Source: Treponema sp.
Lineage (GTDB): Bacteria; Spirochaetota; Spirochaetia; Treponematales; Treponemataceae
Assembly: GCA_017470605.1 (NCBI GenBank)
Contig: JAFUYH010000001.1
Coordinates: forward strand, 1 to 57,432
DNA: 57,432 nucleotides
Reading direction: 5' to 3'
Part shown: piece by piece, positions 7,812 to 15,908 of the stretch
Layout: the number at the start of each line of letters is the position of its first letter
Position numbering within the stretch: the stretch's first letter is position 1
Program-made: the position numbers and the translations under genes
Notes under the pieces: model-generated
Told to the model about the DNA's origin: nothing
Database searches by the model: none
Seen by the model: only the letters and a program-made list of their open reading frames with translations

Positions 7812-7931
7812 TTTTCGGTCAGCACAGATTATCTGCTAGGAGAAGATTCCAGACAATTTCTGGAAATAACAGGCTTAAAAAGCATTTATATTTCACATAT
7901 TCAGCAAATTATTGATGATTTACGAAATTAA
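7812..7931 (+). pseudogene. Remnant of a second XRE-family regulator (C-terminal part only)
   Basis: The frame reads FSVSTDYLLGEDSRQFLEITGLKSIYISHIQQIIDDLRN and ends at TAA 7929-7931. VSTDYLLG is the hallmark end of an XRE helix-turn-helix domain. No helix-turn-helix or start codon precedes it, and the frame is closed by TAA at 7779-7781. The region lies just after an intact XRE gene and the 19-bp duplicated lipoprotein end. It therefore looks like the scar of a deleted lipoprotein/regulator cassette. Confidence 0.65.
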
Positions 7932-7954
7932 ACTTCCAGGAATCCATACCACAT

Positions 7955-7995
7955 AAAAAAAAACGAGTCCTTCTCCACTCGAAAAAGGACTCGTT
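7955..7995 (-). terminator. Rho-independent terminator of htpG
   Basis: On the minus strand, AACGAGTCCTT (7995-7985) pairs perfectly with AAGGACTCGTT (7972-7962), and a T-run follows (7963-7955). Confidence 0.95.
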
Positions 7996-8027
7996 CATTC
8001 TTGCCACAAGTTACGCTTACAAGATTT

Positions 8028-10007
8028 TTACTTGCTCAGCAAGTTATTCAAACTCTTAACAAAGTTGCTTGGTTCTTTTACTTCCATGCCGGCAATCATC
8101 AAAGCCTGGGTAAGAAGAACTTCTGCAACATCGGCAATTACGGCTTCGTCGTCTGTGTCCTTGAGGCGGGCAACAATCGGGTGGTCGCCGTTTACTTCAA
8201 GGATAGGCTTCAAATCAGGGCCTGCCTGACCCATTGCCTTCATCATCTGAATCATCTGGTAGCTTGGATCATTTTCGTCTACAACGATACAAGAAGGATT
8301 TTCGCCGCTCAAAGTTTTAGAAAGTTTTACTTCCTTAACTCTTTCGCCCAGTGCCTTCTTGATTTTTTCTGTAACAGGCTTGAATGCTTCTTCCTTCTTT
8401 TTAGCTTCTTCCTTGTCGCCGCCCAAATCTTCATCTGAACCAGAACGGTTTACAGCCTTAAGTTCAAACTCGTTCTTATACTTGCCGAAGCCTGGAATAA
8501 CGATGTCGTCAATGTCATCATCCATGATAAGAACTTCAAAGCCCTTGTCTGTATAAGCCTTTACAAGAGGGTTTGCACGAAGGTTCTTTTCATCAGAACC
8601 ACTAATATAGAAGATAGATTTCTGATCCGGCTTCATGCGCTGAACGTAGTCTGCAAAACTTGTGTAGTTTCCGTCACCGTTTCCGCTGGCATCTGTAGAC
8701 TTAAAGCGTACGATTTCTGCAATTTCGTCGCGGTTTGCGTAGTCGCTGTAGAGGCCTTCCTTCATAGGACGGTTAAAGTTCTTTACAAACTTTTCCCACT
8801 TTTCAATTGCTTTCTTGTCATCGTCAGTGCGCTTGTCTGCCTCAACCTTCTTTGCCTTGTCTGCAGCTTCGCCCATTTTCTTGAACTCGCTGAGCAGCTT
8901 CTTTACGCTGGCTGACTTAATGTTATCCAGAATGCGGTTCTGCTGAAGGATTTCACGGCTAACGTTGAGCGGCAGGTCTTCGCTGTCGATAATACCACGC
9001 ACAAAACGCAAGTATGAAGGCAAAAGCTCGCGGTCATCATCTGTGATGAATACACGCTTTAAATAGAGCTTGAGTCCGCTCTTGTAGTCTGCCTGATACA
9101 TATCAAAAGGAGCGGTCTGAGGAACAAAGAACAAAGTAGTATATTCCTGAGTTCCTTCTGCATGAGTGTGTACATAGTGAAGAGGATCCTGTCCGTCATG
9201 GCCGAAGGTCTTGTAGAATTCGTTGTAATCTTCTTCCTTCAAATCGCTCTTTGCGCGCTTCCACAAAGCAGAAGCTGAGTTTACCTGGTCAACCTTGCTT
9301 TCGCTGCCAGTTTCCTTTCCTTTATCATCATATTTTTTCTGTTCGTAATGAAGGAAAATCGGGAAGGCGATATGGTCGCTGTACTTTTTAATCAGTTCTT
9401 CAATCTTCCATCTTGAAGCAAATTCCTTGCTGTCGTCGTTCAAATGCATTTCGATTGCAGAACCGCTGAGTTCAGGCTTATCAAAACCGTATTTTTTTGC
9501 CACAGCTGAATCTGCTGCTACTTCTTCAATTTCATAAGAGTTAGTTCCGTCACTAGACCAGTGCCAGATTTTTCCGTCTCCAGCAGCCTTGCGGGTATAA
9601 ACGTCAATTTTTTTTGCAGCCATAAAGGCAGAGTAGAAACCAACACCAAACTGACCGATAAGTGCAGAATCCTTTGAAGCCTCGGCTGTGAGCTGCTCCA
9701 TAAAAGCCTTTGTACCGGAACGTGCAATTGTACCAAGGTTGTTGGTCAAATCTTCGTCTGTCATACCGATTCCAGAATCCTGTACGGTAAGAACGCTTTC
9801 CTTTTCATCAAAAGTGATGTCGATTCTAGGCTCAAATTTTACGCTCTTGTAAGCTTCATCAGAAACTGTAAGATACTTGAGCTTATCCAAAGCATCAGAA
9901 CCGTTGGAAACAATTTCACGAAGGAAAATGTCTTTATTTGAATAAAGTGAATGAATGAGAAGTTTTAGAAGCTGATTTACTTCTGTCTGAAATTCGTATT
10001 TTGCCAT
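8028..10007 (-). CDS. htpG: Hsp90-family chaperone HtpG
   Basis: This 659-residue cytoplasmic ATP-dependent chaperone has the GHKL ATPase motifs in order. They are the helix FLREIVSNGSDALDKL with its metal-binding Asn/Asp, the DSGIGMT box, and GQFGVGFYSAFM of the lid. The middle domain follows (GVFITDD-like segment RVFITDDDRELLPSYLRFVRG, DLPLNVSREILQ with the catalytic Arg loop), then the C-terminal dimerisation domain. I chose ATG 10007 with GAGG 7 nt upstream. An in-frame start nine codons earlier has no support. The ATG itself pairs with an upstream CAT in a small AT-rich hairpin with the ribosome binding site in its loop, a possible temperature-sensitive control. Confidence 0.97.
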   Translation of the reverse strand: MAKYEFQTEVNQLLKLLIHSLYSNKDIFLREIVSNGSDALDKLKYLTVSDEAYKSVKFEPRIDITFDEKESVLTVQDSGIGMTDEDLTNNLGTIARSGTKAFMEQLTAEASKDSALIGQFGVGFYSAFMAAKKIDVYTRKAAGDGKIWHWSSDGTNSYEIEEVAADSAVAKKYGFDKPELSGSAIEMHLNDDSKEFASRWKIEELIKKYSDHIAFPIFLHYEQKKYDDKGKETGSESKVDQVNSASALWKRAKSDLKEEDYNEFYKTFGHDGQDPLHYVHTHAEGTQEYTTLFFVPQTAPFDMYQADYKSGLKLYLKRVFITDDDRELLPSYLRFVRGIIDSEDLPLNVSREILQQNRILDNIKSASVKKLLSEFKKMGEAADKAKKVEADKRTDDDKKAIEKWEKFVKNFNRPMKEGLYSDYANRDEIAEIVRFKSTDASGNGDGNYTSFADYVQRMKPDQKSIFYISGSDEKNLRANPLVKAYTDKGFEVLIMDDDIDDIVIPGFGKYKNEFELKAVNRSGSDEDLGGDKEEAKKKEEAFKPVTEKIKKALGERVKEVKLSKTLSGENPSCIVVDENDPSYQMIQMMKAMGQAGPDLKPILEVNGDHPIVARLKDTDDEAVIADVAEVLLTQALMIAGMEVKEPSNFVKSLNNLLSK

Positions 10008-10027
10008 TTTTAAACCTCGAAAAAATG
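10005..10027 (-). promoter_or_regulatory. AU-rich hairpin pairing the htpG start codon; possible RNA thermometer
   Basis: On the minus strand, CATTTTT (10027-10021) is perfectly complementary to AAAAATG (10011-10005), which includes the start codon. The 9-nt loop TCGAGGTTT carries the GAGG ribosome binding site. A 7-bp, mostly A-U stem could melt on heating, but it is weak and has not been tested. Confidence 0.35.
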
Positions 10028-10105
10028 CTGTCATTCTCAGGTCTGCCCCGGGAACCTGTATTGGATTGCCTTATGCAGATTGTCCGGACAGGCGGACAAT
10101 GACAG
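10028..10105. repeat. 78-bp palindromic element in the htpG 5' region
   Basis: The outer arms CTGTCATT (10028-10035) and AATGACAG (10098-10105) enclose two smaller hairpins: CAGGT...ACCTG in one half, and GTCC...GGAC within TTGTCCGGACAGGCGGACAA in the other. The overall form is a cloverleaf. It resembles dispersed intergenic palindromes that begin and end TGTCATT/AATGACA in other bacteria. Candidate -35 TTGCCG (10149-10144) and -10 TATCTT (10125-10120) lie upstream on the minus strand, so the element would be in the htpG leader RNA. Confidence 0.55.
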
Positions 10106-10199
10106 GATTGTTATTTATAAAGATAATAATAAACCCAACTTTTCGGCAAGTATTTTATAAAAATTCGCTTTTTCAATATATTTGCAGTATTATATAAGC

Positions 10200-12209
10200 A
10201 TGGATTTTATAAATTCCGCTTTCGGCAATATCCGAAACTTTATGATATTTGCTTCTCACATCCAGCTGCAGCTGGTTTCACTGGTCTTTCTTGGTATTCT
10301 GGAAATAACTTATTTTCACCGCCAGAAACTTCCTGTTCTTTCAACCTTCACATTTACGGCAATGATGGTTTTTGCCCTGCTCTTTGTTCTGTCGGATTCA
10401 GCAGTAATACTTTCTACCCAGCTTTACTTCCGCCAGTTCAGACCGGTACGGATTTTAAGTCAATTCAGGATTTACGCCTTTCTTTCTGTCACCGTTGCAA
10501 TCTACCTTTATGTCTATCTGATTCTTGGAAAAAAGCAGTCGCTTACAGCAAAAGAAGCCTTTAAGATTCTGGGCCTTTACGGAATTTCCATTATCGTAAT
10601 TATTTGTGCCCAGATTCGTATAAAAAGTGATACAAACGGAATCTATTCCTATAGAATCATGAATCTTTTTATAAACGGAATTGCCCTTGCCTTTGCCACC
10701 ATGACGATAATAGGAACCATAAATTATTCACTTTATAATCCAAAGTCATTTTTCCGCGGAAAACGCAATTATATTTTTCTGACCACAGGAATCTGGATTT
10801 TTATTTCCATCATTCAGATTATCCATCCGGAAACCGTAATTTCCAGTCTTGGAATTACAGCCATGTGCTTTATCATGTATCTTGGTATGGAAACTCCGGG
10901 AGACTTTGTTGACCACGAAACAGGCGCCCTTAACGCAACTGCCATGCGCCTTGTTCTGGAAAATCTTGCCAGCAATAAGCGTCAGTTTTTTATTTTGAAT
11001 ATTGATTTGGAAGACTACGATTCTATAGAAGAAAAATTTGGTGAAGACATAGCAAATCAGCTGATTGCAAATGTAAGCAATTTTGCCACAAAAGAATTTA
11101 AGTGTCCGGTTTTCCGAGCCGAACCAAATTCCGTAACAATTATAGCCCTTCATAACAGACACAATGAACGCTGTATGTATGTTGATACACTTCTGAATGC
11201 CATAAAAAAACGTATGGATAAAAGCTGGCAGGTTGGAGACAACAGCTTCTATCTTTCTGCCCACTGCGATTTTATATGCTTTCCCAGCGATGTTCCAAAA
11301 GACATTTCTATTCATGAACTTATGCACCTTGTAGACGACTGGCATTCTTATTCAGAAGAAACAGGCTTTGTGCGCCAGGTAAATCCTAAGCTTGTAGAAA
11401 ACCGCAACCGTGAAAGCCACATTGTTCAGCTTGTTTCAGACGCAATCACGAATGACGGAATAGAAATGTACTATCAGCCTATTTACGATATAAAAGAAAA
11501 GAAATTTTCCAACTTTGAAGCCCTAGTCCGCCTTAAAGACACTCAGACCATGGGCTTTGTCAGCCCAGAAGAATTTATTCCGATTGCAGAAAAGCACGGC
11601 CTTATAATGAAGCTTTCAGAGAAAATTTTTAATCAGGTTTTTGATTTTGTTTCCAGAGAACAGCTTGCACAAAAAGGCCTTACCCACATGGAAGTAAATC
11701 TTTCCGGCTTGCAGTCCGTAGATGCAGCCCTTCCCCAGCAGATGACGGGACTGCTTAAAAAATACAATCTGGAACCCAGCATTGTGAATCTTGAAATTAC
11801 AGAATCAATCGCCATTACTTCAAGTTATATGCTTAAAAAGAATATGGATGAACTGAAAAAAATAGGCTGTACATTTTCTATGGACGACTTTGGAACCGGT
11901 TATTCAAATCTTTCACAAATGGCAAAAGTTGATTACGAACTGATTAAGATAGACAAAAGCCTGCTCTGGCCCTGCTTTGATGAAAAAAATCCGGGAAAAC
12001 AGAATGCAACAATCATACTGGAAAATATGATTATGATGATTTTGAATCTTGGCAAAAAGATTGTTGTAGAAGGCGTAGAAACAAAAGAGCAGTATGAATA
12101 CCTTGAAAAAAAAGGCGTTACCTACATTCAGGGCTATTACTTTTCAAAACCGCTTCCTGCTTCCCAGTACATTGAATTTCTGGAAAGCAGAAAACAGGAA
12201 AATGACTAA
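10200..12209 (+). CDS. Membrane EAL-domain cyclic-di-GMP phosphodiesterase with degenerate GGDEF domain
   Basis: This protein has 669 residues. Seven or eight membrane segments fill roughly residues 10-240 and form an integral membrane sensor. Residues about 250-400 look like a GGDEF fold, but the active-site position reads RAEPNSVTII, so no cyclase activity is expected. The C-terminal EAL domain has the key signatures: EALVRL (E440), EVNLSG, EITES, DDFGTGYSNL (D562-D563), KIDKSLL, VVEGVET and QGYYFSKPLP. It should hydrolyse c-di-GMP, an important motility switch in spirochaetes. ATG 10200 is preferred over an upstream TTG. There is no Shine-Dalgarno site, and TATTAT lies 6 nt before the ATG. 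The gene overlaps the convergent arginase gene by 4 bp. Confidence 0.9.
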   Translation: MDFINSAFGNIRNFMIFASHIQLQLVSLVFLGILEITYFHRQKLPVLSTFTFTAMMVFALLFVLSDSAVILSTQLYFRQFRPVRILSQFRIYAFLSVTVAIYLYVYLILGKKQSLTAKEAFKILGLYGISIIVIICAQIRIKSDTNGIYSYRIMNLFINGIALAFATMTIIGTINYSLYNPKSFFRGKRNYIFLTTGIWIFISIIQIIHPETVISSLGITAMCFIMYLGMETPGDFVDHETGALNATAMRLVLENLASNKRQFFILNIDLEDYDSIEEKFGEDIANQLIANVSNFATKEFKCPVFRAEPNSVTIIALHNRHNERCMYVDTLLNAIKKRMDKSWQVGDNSFYLSAHCDFICFPSDVPKDISIHELMHLVDDWHSYSEETGFVRQVNPKLVENRNRESHIVQLVSDAITNDGIEMYYQPIYDIKEKKFSNFEALVRLKDTQTMGFVSPEEFIPIAEKHGLIMKLSEKIFNQVFDFVSREQLAQKGLTHMEVNLSGLQSVDAALPQQMTGLLKKYNLEPSIVNLEITESIAITSSYMLKKNMDELKKIGCTFSMDDFGTGYSNLSQMAKVDYELIKIDKSLLWPCFDEKNPGKQNATIILENMIMMILNLGKKIVVEGVETKEQYEYLEKKGVTYIQGYYFSKPLPASQYIEFLESRKQEND

Positions 12210-13111
12210 TAAAGTTTTTCTCCCAAAAGTCTGGCCGCAAGGCTTACGGCAAGAATTGCAGTTTGATTGCGCACATCCAGAATCGGGTTTACTTCTACAA
12301 TTTCTGCAGACTTTACTTTTCCGGTAGAAGCCATTTCTTCCATCAAAAGAAGGGCTTCTCGGTTTGTAAGACCACCCGGAAGAGGAATGCCGGTTCCCGG
12401 GGCATACATAGGGTCAAGCACGTCCATATCAAAACTTACATGAACAATATCAATCTTTTTAAAGAAAGCCTGAACCTGACGCACTACGGCAGGAAAACCG
12501 ATGCAGTCAATGTCGCTCATGGTAAAGACAGTTACGCCTGCCTGCTTCATCAGAAGTTTTTCACCAGGGTCAAGGTCGCGGGAACCTACAAAGCAGATGT
12601 TCTTGGGGTCAACCTTGCGGCCTTCAAAATAGAGGTTTGTAAGTTCAGGAAGTCCCAGCCCGGCAGATGCGGCAAGACATTCGCCATGTATGTTTCCGCT
12701 TGGGGTAGTTTCCGGGGTATTAAAATCTCCGTGGGCATCAACATAAAGAACGCCAAGGCTTTTATCCTCTTTTTTGGCGGCAGCAGCAAGCCCCGCAAGA
12801 GAGCCCAAAACAATGGAATGGTCGCCACCCAAAACCAGAGGAAAATCTCCGGCAGAAGCAATTTTATCTACTTCACCTGCAAGTTTTGTACAGGCTTTTG
12901 CAATTGGCTTAAGGTATTTTGCTTTAGGATTTCCAGGCTTTTCGTATTCCTGGGCAGTTGCCTTAAAAATATCAGTATGTTCATAGGTTTTGTGACCCAA
13001 AGATTCAAGTTTTTCTTTAATTCCAGCCAGACGGATTGCAGAAGGCCCCATATCAGAACCATGTCTGCTTGCGCCAAAATCCAGAGGCATTTCTAAGATG
13101 TGTACGTTCAT
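12206..13111 (-). CDS. rocF: Arginase-family ureohydrolase
   Basis: This 301-residue cytoplasmic Mn-enzyme most likely converts arginine to ornithine and urea. The metal-binding motifs are complete: [24 protein letters not shown], and [22 protein letters not shown]. The N-terminus [20 protein letters not shown] is of the RocF arginase type, not agmatinase. There is no Shine-Dalgarno sequence. TAGACT lies 6 nt before the ATG with TTGACG 17 bp upstream, so translation is probably leaderless. The promoter overlaps the terminator hairpin of the preceding acyl-CoA synthetase gene. Substrate preference within the ureohydrolases is inferred from sequence resemblance. Confidence 0.92.
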   Translation of the reverse strand: MNVHILEMPLDFGASRHGSDMGPSAIRLAGIKEKLESLGHKTYEHTDIFKATAQEYEKPGNPKAKYLKPIAKACTKLAGEVDKIASAGDFPLVLGGDHSIVLGSLAGLAAAAKKEDKSLGVLYVDAHGDFNTPETTPSGNIHGECLAASAGLGLPELTNLYFEGRKVDPKNICFVGSRDLDPGEKLLMKQAGVTVFTMSDIDCIGFPAVVRQVQAFFKKIDIVHVSFDMDVLDPMYAPGTGIPLPGGLTNREALLLMEEMASTGKVKSAEIVEVNPILDVRNQTAILAVSLAARLLGEKLY

Positions 13112-13117
13112 AAGTTA

Positions 13118-13146
13118 AGTCTATGAAAAAAATAATCCCGCGTCAA
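13118..13146 (-). promoter_or_regulatory. Arginase promoter embedded in the upstream terminator
   Basis: On the minus strand, TTGACG (13146-13141), a 17-bp spacer and TAGACT (13123-13118) are followed by 6 nt and the ATG at 13111. The -35 spans the loop and the start of the 3' arm of the terminator hairpin. The spacer contains the rest of that arm and the T-run. Confidence 0.7.
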
Positions 13147-13159
13147 GCGCGGGATTATT
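13126..13159 (-). terminator. Rho-independent terminator of the acyl-CoA synthetase gene
   Basis: On the minus strand, AATAATCCCGCG (13159-13148) and CGCGGGATTATT (13142-13131) form a 12-bp stem with a 5-nt loop, followed by a T-run ending at 13126. Confidence 0.95.
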
Positions 13160-13177
13160 ATATACTAGAGCCCTTTA

Positions 13178-15109
13178 TTAAGACTCGCTGAACATTGCAG
13201 CAATTTCGTTTTTGTAAAGTTCGTTAATGCGGAAGCGCATGATTTCCTGCTTAGCAGAAAGTTCAACACCCACTTCAAACGGCTTTGTAATCAAAGTGAA
13301 CTTTGCAATGCGCTCAAACATCTTAAATCCGTTCTTTGCACTTACAAGGTTTGCAATTTCACCTTCATAAAGTTTCTGAATGTTTTCAGAAGCAAGAAGA
13401 TTTTCGTAAGTATCATACTGAATTCCGTTTTCTTCTGCATAAGACTTAATTTCATCTTCATCAACAAGAATCAAGGCAGCCAGATAACGCATATCCTGAC
13501 CTACAACTACAGCCTGTTTTATATAGCGGGATTCAGCAAGTTTTGTTTCAATAGGAAGAGGTTCAAGGTTTTCTCCACCACGAAGAACGATAGTATCCTT
13601 AATGCGCCCCTTAATGCAAAGTTCATTATGAATAGTCATAATTGCAAGGTCACCAGTATCAAGCCAGCCGTCTTCGCTGATTGTCTTTTTAGTAAGATCT
13701 TCACGCTTGTAGTAGCCCTTCATTACGGTAGGACCCCTTACCTGCAGAACACCCTGCTTACCGCGTTCAAGCACAAATCCGTCTACAGGGTCAACAATAC
13801 GAACTTCTACCCCGCGGATTGCAGAACCAATTGTTCTGAAAATTGGAGCGGCCATAGGACGAACTGCAACAATTGGAGCAGTTTCTGTAAGACCGTAACC
13901 TTCTACAACTTCTACACCGATAGACCAGAAGAATTCATCAATTACCTTAGGGAAGGCACCGCCGCCTGCAACACCAGCACGGAAGTTATTTCCAAGCATT
14001 GCCTTAATCTTTCTGAAAACAAGAAGATTTCCAAGTCCGTAAATTGGCCAGAGCAGAGTCCAAGGAATAAGGAAAACAATCCACCAGAATACAGTGTAGT
14101 AGCGTGTGTAGCAGGCATTCTGATTAAACATCAGGCGGGTCATACGCTTTTGAAGAAGGGCAACCTTAGAGAAGAACTTAAAGAGGGCAAGAACAATACC
14201 CCCTGTTTTACGCATCTTTTTAAGAACACCGTCGTAAACCGCTTCAAATACACGAGGAACGGCAGGCAAAAGATGAGGATTCATCTTCTTAAAGTCTGCA
14301 AGAAGGATTGAACCGACAGGCTTAGAATAAATGATTGTTGCGGCCTGAATTACAATAACATATTCAACTTCACGCTCAAAAACGTGCCATACAGGAAGAA
14401 CAGAAAGTGCCTTATCTCCAGGATTAAGGAAGATTCGCTCAGGAATTTCATCCAGCTGGGCAAGGAAGTTATGATGAGTAAGCATTACGCCCTTTGGAGT
14501 TCCTGTAGTTCCTGAAGTAAAGATGATTGTTGCTAAATCATCACCCTTACCTTTTTCAAGTTCGGCTTCTACTTCACCCTTGTGCTCAATTCGCCATTTC
14601 TGGCCTTCTTTCATCAGTTCGTCATAATAAAGGATAGAAATTTCTGCCTTTTTTGCGGCTTCCAGAACTTCCGGCTTTATTTCGTTTTCAAAACAGATAA
14701 GAGTTTTTAATGAAGGAATTTTATCTTTAAGACCTACAAGTTTGTTTACCTGAGAATTATTTTCTGCAATTACATATTCAGATTCTGTGATAGTAAAGAT
14801 TTTTTCCAAATCTGCCAGAGTAGCATCACAACCGCGGGGAACATCAATAGCACCAATTGCCATGATTCCCAGATCGGCCTGCATCCATTCTGCACGGTTA
14901 TCAGAAATGAGACCGATTTTATCTTCCCTCTTGATTCCAAGATTTAAAAGTGCAGCACCAAAATCCAGCCCCCGCTGAAACATTTCGCGGTAAAGAATCG
15001 GTTCAAACTCTCCTCCATTAAGACGCTTGTACTGAGCAACAATTTCAGGATACTTTTCTGCAGTGTCCTTGAACATTTTAGGAATCGTGTAATTCTCATC
15101 AAAAATCAT
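13178..15109 (-). CDS. Long-chain acyl-CoA synthetase (AMP-forming)
   Basis: This is a 643-residue ANL-superfamily enzyme that activates fatty acids with ATP and CoA, probably at the inner face of the membrane. The AMP-binding signature TIIFTSGTTGTPKGVMLTH is intact. VEGYGLTETAP (A5 motif), DGWLDTGD and the KDTIVLRGGENLEP segment follow. A hydrophobic stretch (TVFWWIVFLIPWTLLWPIYGL) typical of the FadD/FACL long-chain group sits in the middle. The start is ATG 15109 with GGAG 9 nt upstream. A GTG 17 codons earlier overlaps the promoter. The C-terminus ends EIAAMFSES. The divergent TetR gene is the likely regulator. Confidence 0.92.
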   Translation of the reverse strand: MIFDENYTIPKMFKDTAEKYPEIVAQYKRLNGGEFEPILYREMFQRGLDFGAALLNLGIKREDKIGLISDNRAEWMQADLGIMAIGAIDVPRGCDATLADLEKIFTITESEYVIAENNSQVNKLVGLKDKIPSLKTLICFENEIKPEVLEAAKKAEISILYYDELMKEGQKWRIEHKGEVEAELEKGKGDDLATIIFTSGTTGTPKGVMLTHHNFLAQLDEIPERIFLNPGDKALSVLPVWHVFEREVEYVIVIQAATIIYSKPVGSILLADFKKMNPHLLPAVPRVFEAVYDGVLKKMRKTGGIVLALFKFFSKVALLQKRMTRLMFNQNACYTRYYTVFWWIVFLIPWTLLWPIYGLGNLLVFRKIKAMLGNNFRAGVAGGGAFPKVIDEFFWSIGVEVVEGYGLTETAPIVAVRPMAAPIFRTIGSAIRGVEVRIVDPVDGFVLERGKQGVLQVRGPTVMKGYYKREDLTKKTISEDGWLDTGDLAIMTIHNELCIKGRIKDTIVLRGGENLEPLPIETKLAESRYIKQAVVVGQDMRYLAALILVDEDEIKSYAEENGIQYDTYENLLASENIQKLYEGEIANLVSAKNGFKMFERIAKFTLITKPFEVGVELSAKQEIMRFRINELYKNEIAAMFSES

Positions 15110-15151
15110 AGCCGACTTCTCCAAATAAATGACATTTTTCTCTTTTTTGTC

Positions 15152-15180
15152 AGTATACACAGAATTATCACATAACGCAA
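15152..15180 (-). promoter_or_regulatory. Promoter of the acyl-CoA synthetase gene
   Basis: On the minus strand, TTGCGT (15180-15175), a 17-bp spacer and TATACT (15157-15152) give a leader of about 35 nt before ATG 15109. Confidence 0.65.
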
Positions 15181-15203
15181 GTATTTTATATAGAGAAAAT
15201 TAT

Positions 15204-15232
15204 TATAATCTTAAACTAATATCCGTTAGTTT
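15204..15232 (+). promoter_or_regulatory. TetR gene promoter with operator dyad
   Basis: TATAAT (15204-15209) is followed by a perfect 7-bp inverted repeat, AAACTAA (15213-15219) and TTAGTTT (15226-15232), with a 6-nt centre. The dyad covers the expected transcription start. Its size fits a TetR-family operator. Confidence 0.5.
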
Positions 15233-15245
15233 CCGATAAAATAGT

Positions 15246-15908
15246 ATGAGTAAAAAGAATATATCCCAGGAAAAAATCATACAGGCCTTTATTTCAAGCG
15301 CATTTGACAAGAGCGCGGGAGGAACTTCTCTTGCTGATATTTCAGAAGTTCTGGAAATAAAAAAGGCCTCCCTTTACAATCATTTTTCCAGCAGGGATGA
15401 AATGTATAATGCTGCCATAGAATTCTGCGGAAAAGAAATCGGGGCTGTACACTACATTCAGGACAAGACTCTAGATTCAGTAAAAACGGCAAAAGCTACA
15501 ATTACGTCTGTATTCAAGAAACTTACCAGCAGATTTTTTGAGCTTTACGGAAATGAACCTCTTTTTGAAATGTATGTTTTTATTCATACAGAGCAGTATT
15601 TTAATTATGAAGCCCTGAAAATCACAGAAAAAGAAGAAGAAGATTTCTGTGAAGAAGTAAGGAGTCTGCTTCAGGCTTTTATGACGGCAGACAAAATCGC
15701 AAAGAAAAATGAGCGGGAACTGCGGGAAGCGGCCTCTACGATTACAGCGATAATTTTCCAGCAGAGGGATTCCTATATTGCAAGCAGGAAAGAAACTGTA
15801 AGGCAGAATCCTGAAAGCGGAGCCGGAAGCCTTTTTGCCCTGCCTACAGACGAAAACTTTTTGAATAAAACTCTAAAACTTCAGGAAATGTTCCTTAAGA
15901 CTCTGTAA
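15246..15908 (+). CDS. TetR/AcrR-family transcriptional regulator
   Basis: This 220-residue protein has an N-terminal TetR helix-turn-helix: IIQAFISSAFDKSAGGTSLADISEVLEIKKASLYNHFSSRDEMYNAAIEF. A helical ligand-binding domain follows. It is divergent from the long-chain acyl-CoA synthetase gene, with an inverted repeat between them. A role in sensing fatty acids or acyl-CoA, as for FadR-type TetR repressors, is a reasonable inference from context only. No ribosome binding site is visible before ATG 15246. The 3' end overlaps the convergent trmN6 gene by 14 bp. Confidence 0.9.
   Translation: MSKKNISQEKIIQAFISSAFDKSAGGTSLADISEVLEIKKASLYNHFSSRDEMYNAAIEFCGKEIGAVHYIQDKTLDSVKTAKATITSVFKKLTSRFFELYGNEPLFEMYVFIHTEQYFNYEALKITEKEEEDFCEEVRSLLQAFMTADKIAKKNERELREAASTITAIIFQQRDSYIASRKETVRQNPESGAGSLFALPTDENFLNKTLKLQEMFLKTL

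Noticed and set aside
8001..8438. Long plus-strand frames antisense to htpG, arginase, trmN6 and gpmI (for example 12263-13096 and 34731-36242)
   Set aside because: They lie opposite well-supported genes, have no domain character or ribosome sites, and reflect codon bias of the true strand.
10182..10199. TTG start six codons upstream for the EAL protein
   Set aside because: It overlaps the likely -10, and ATG 10200 gives the same protein with a better start codon.
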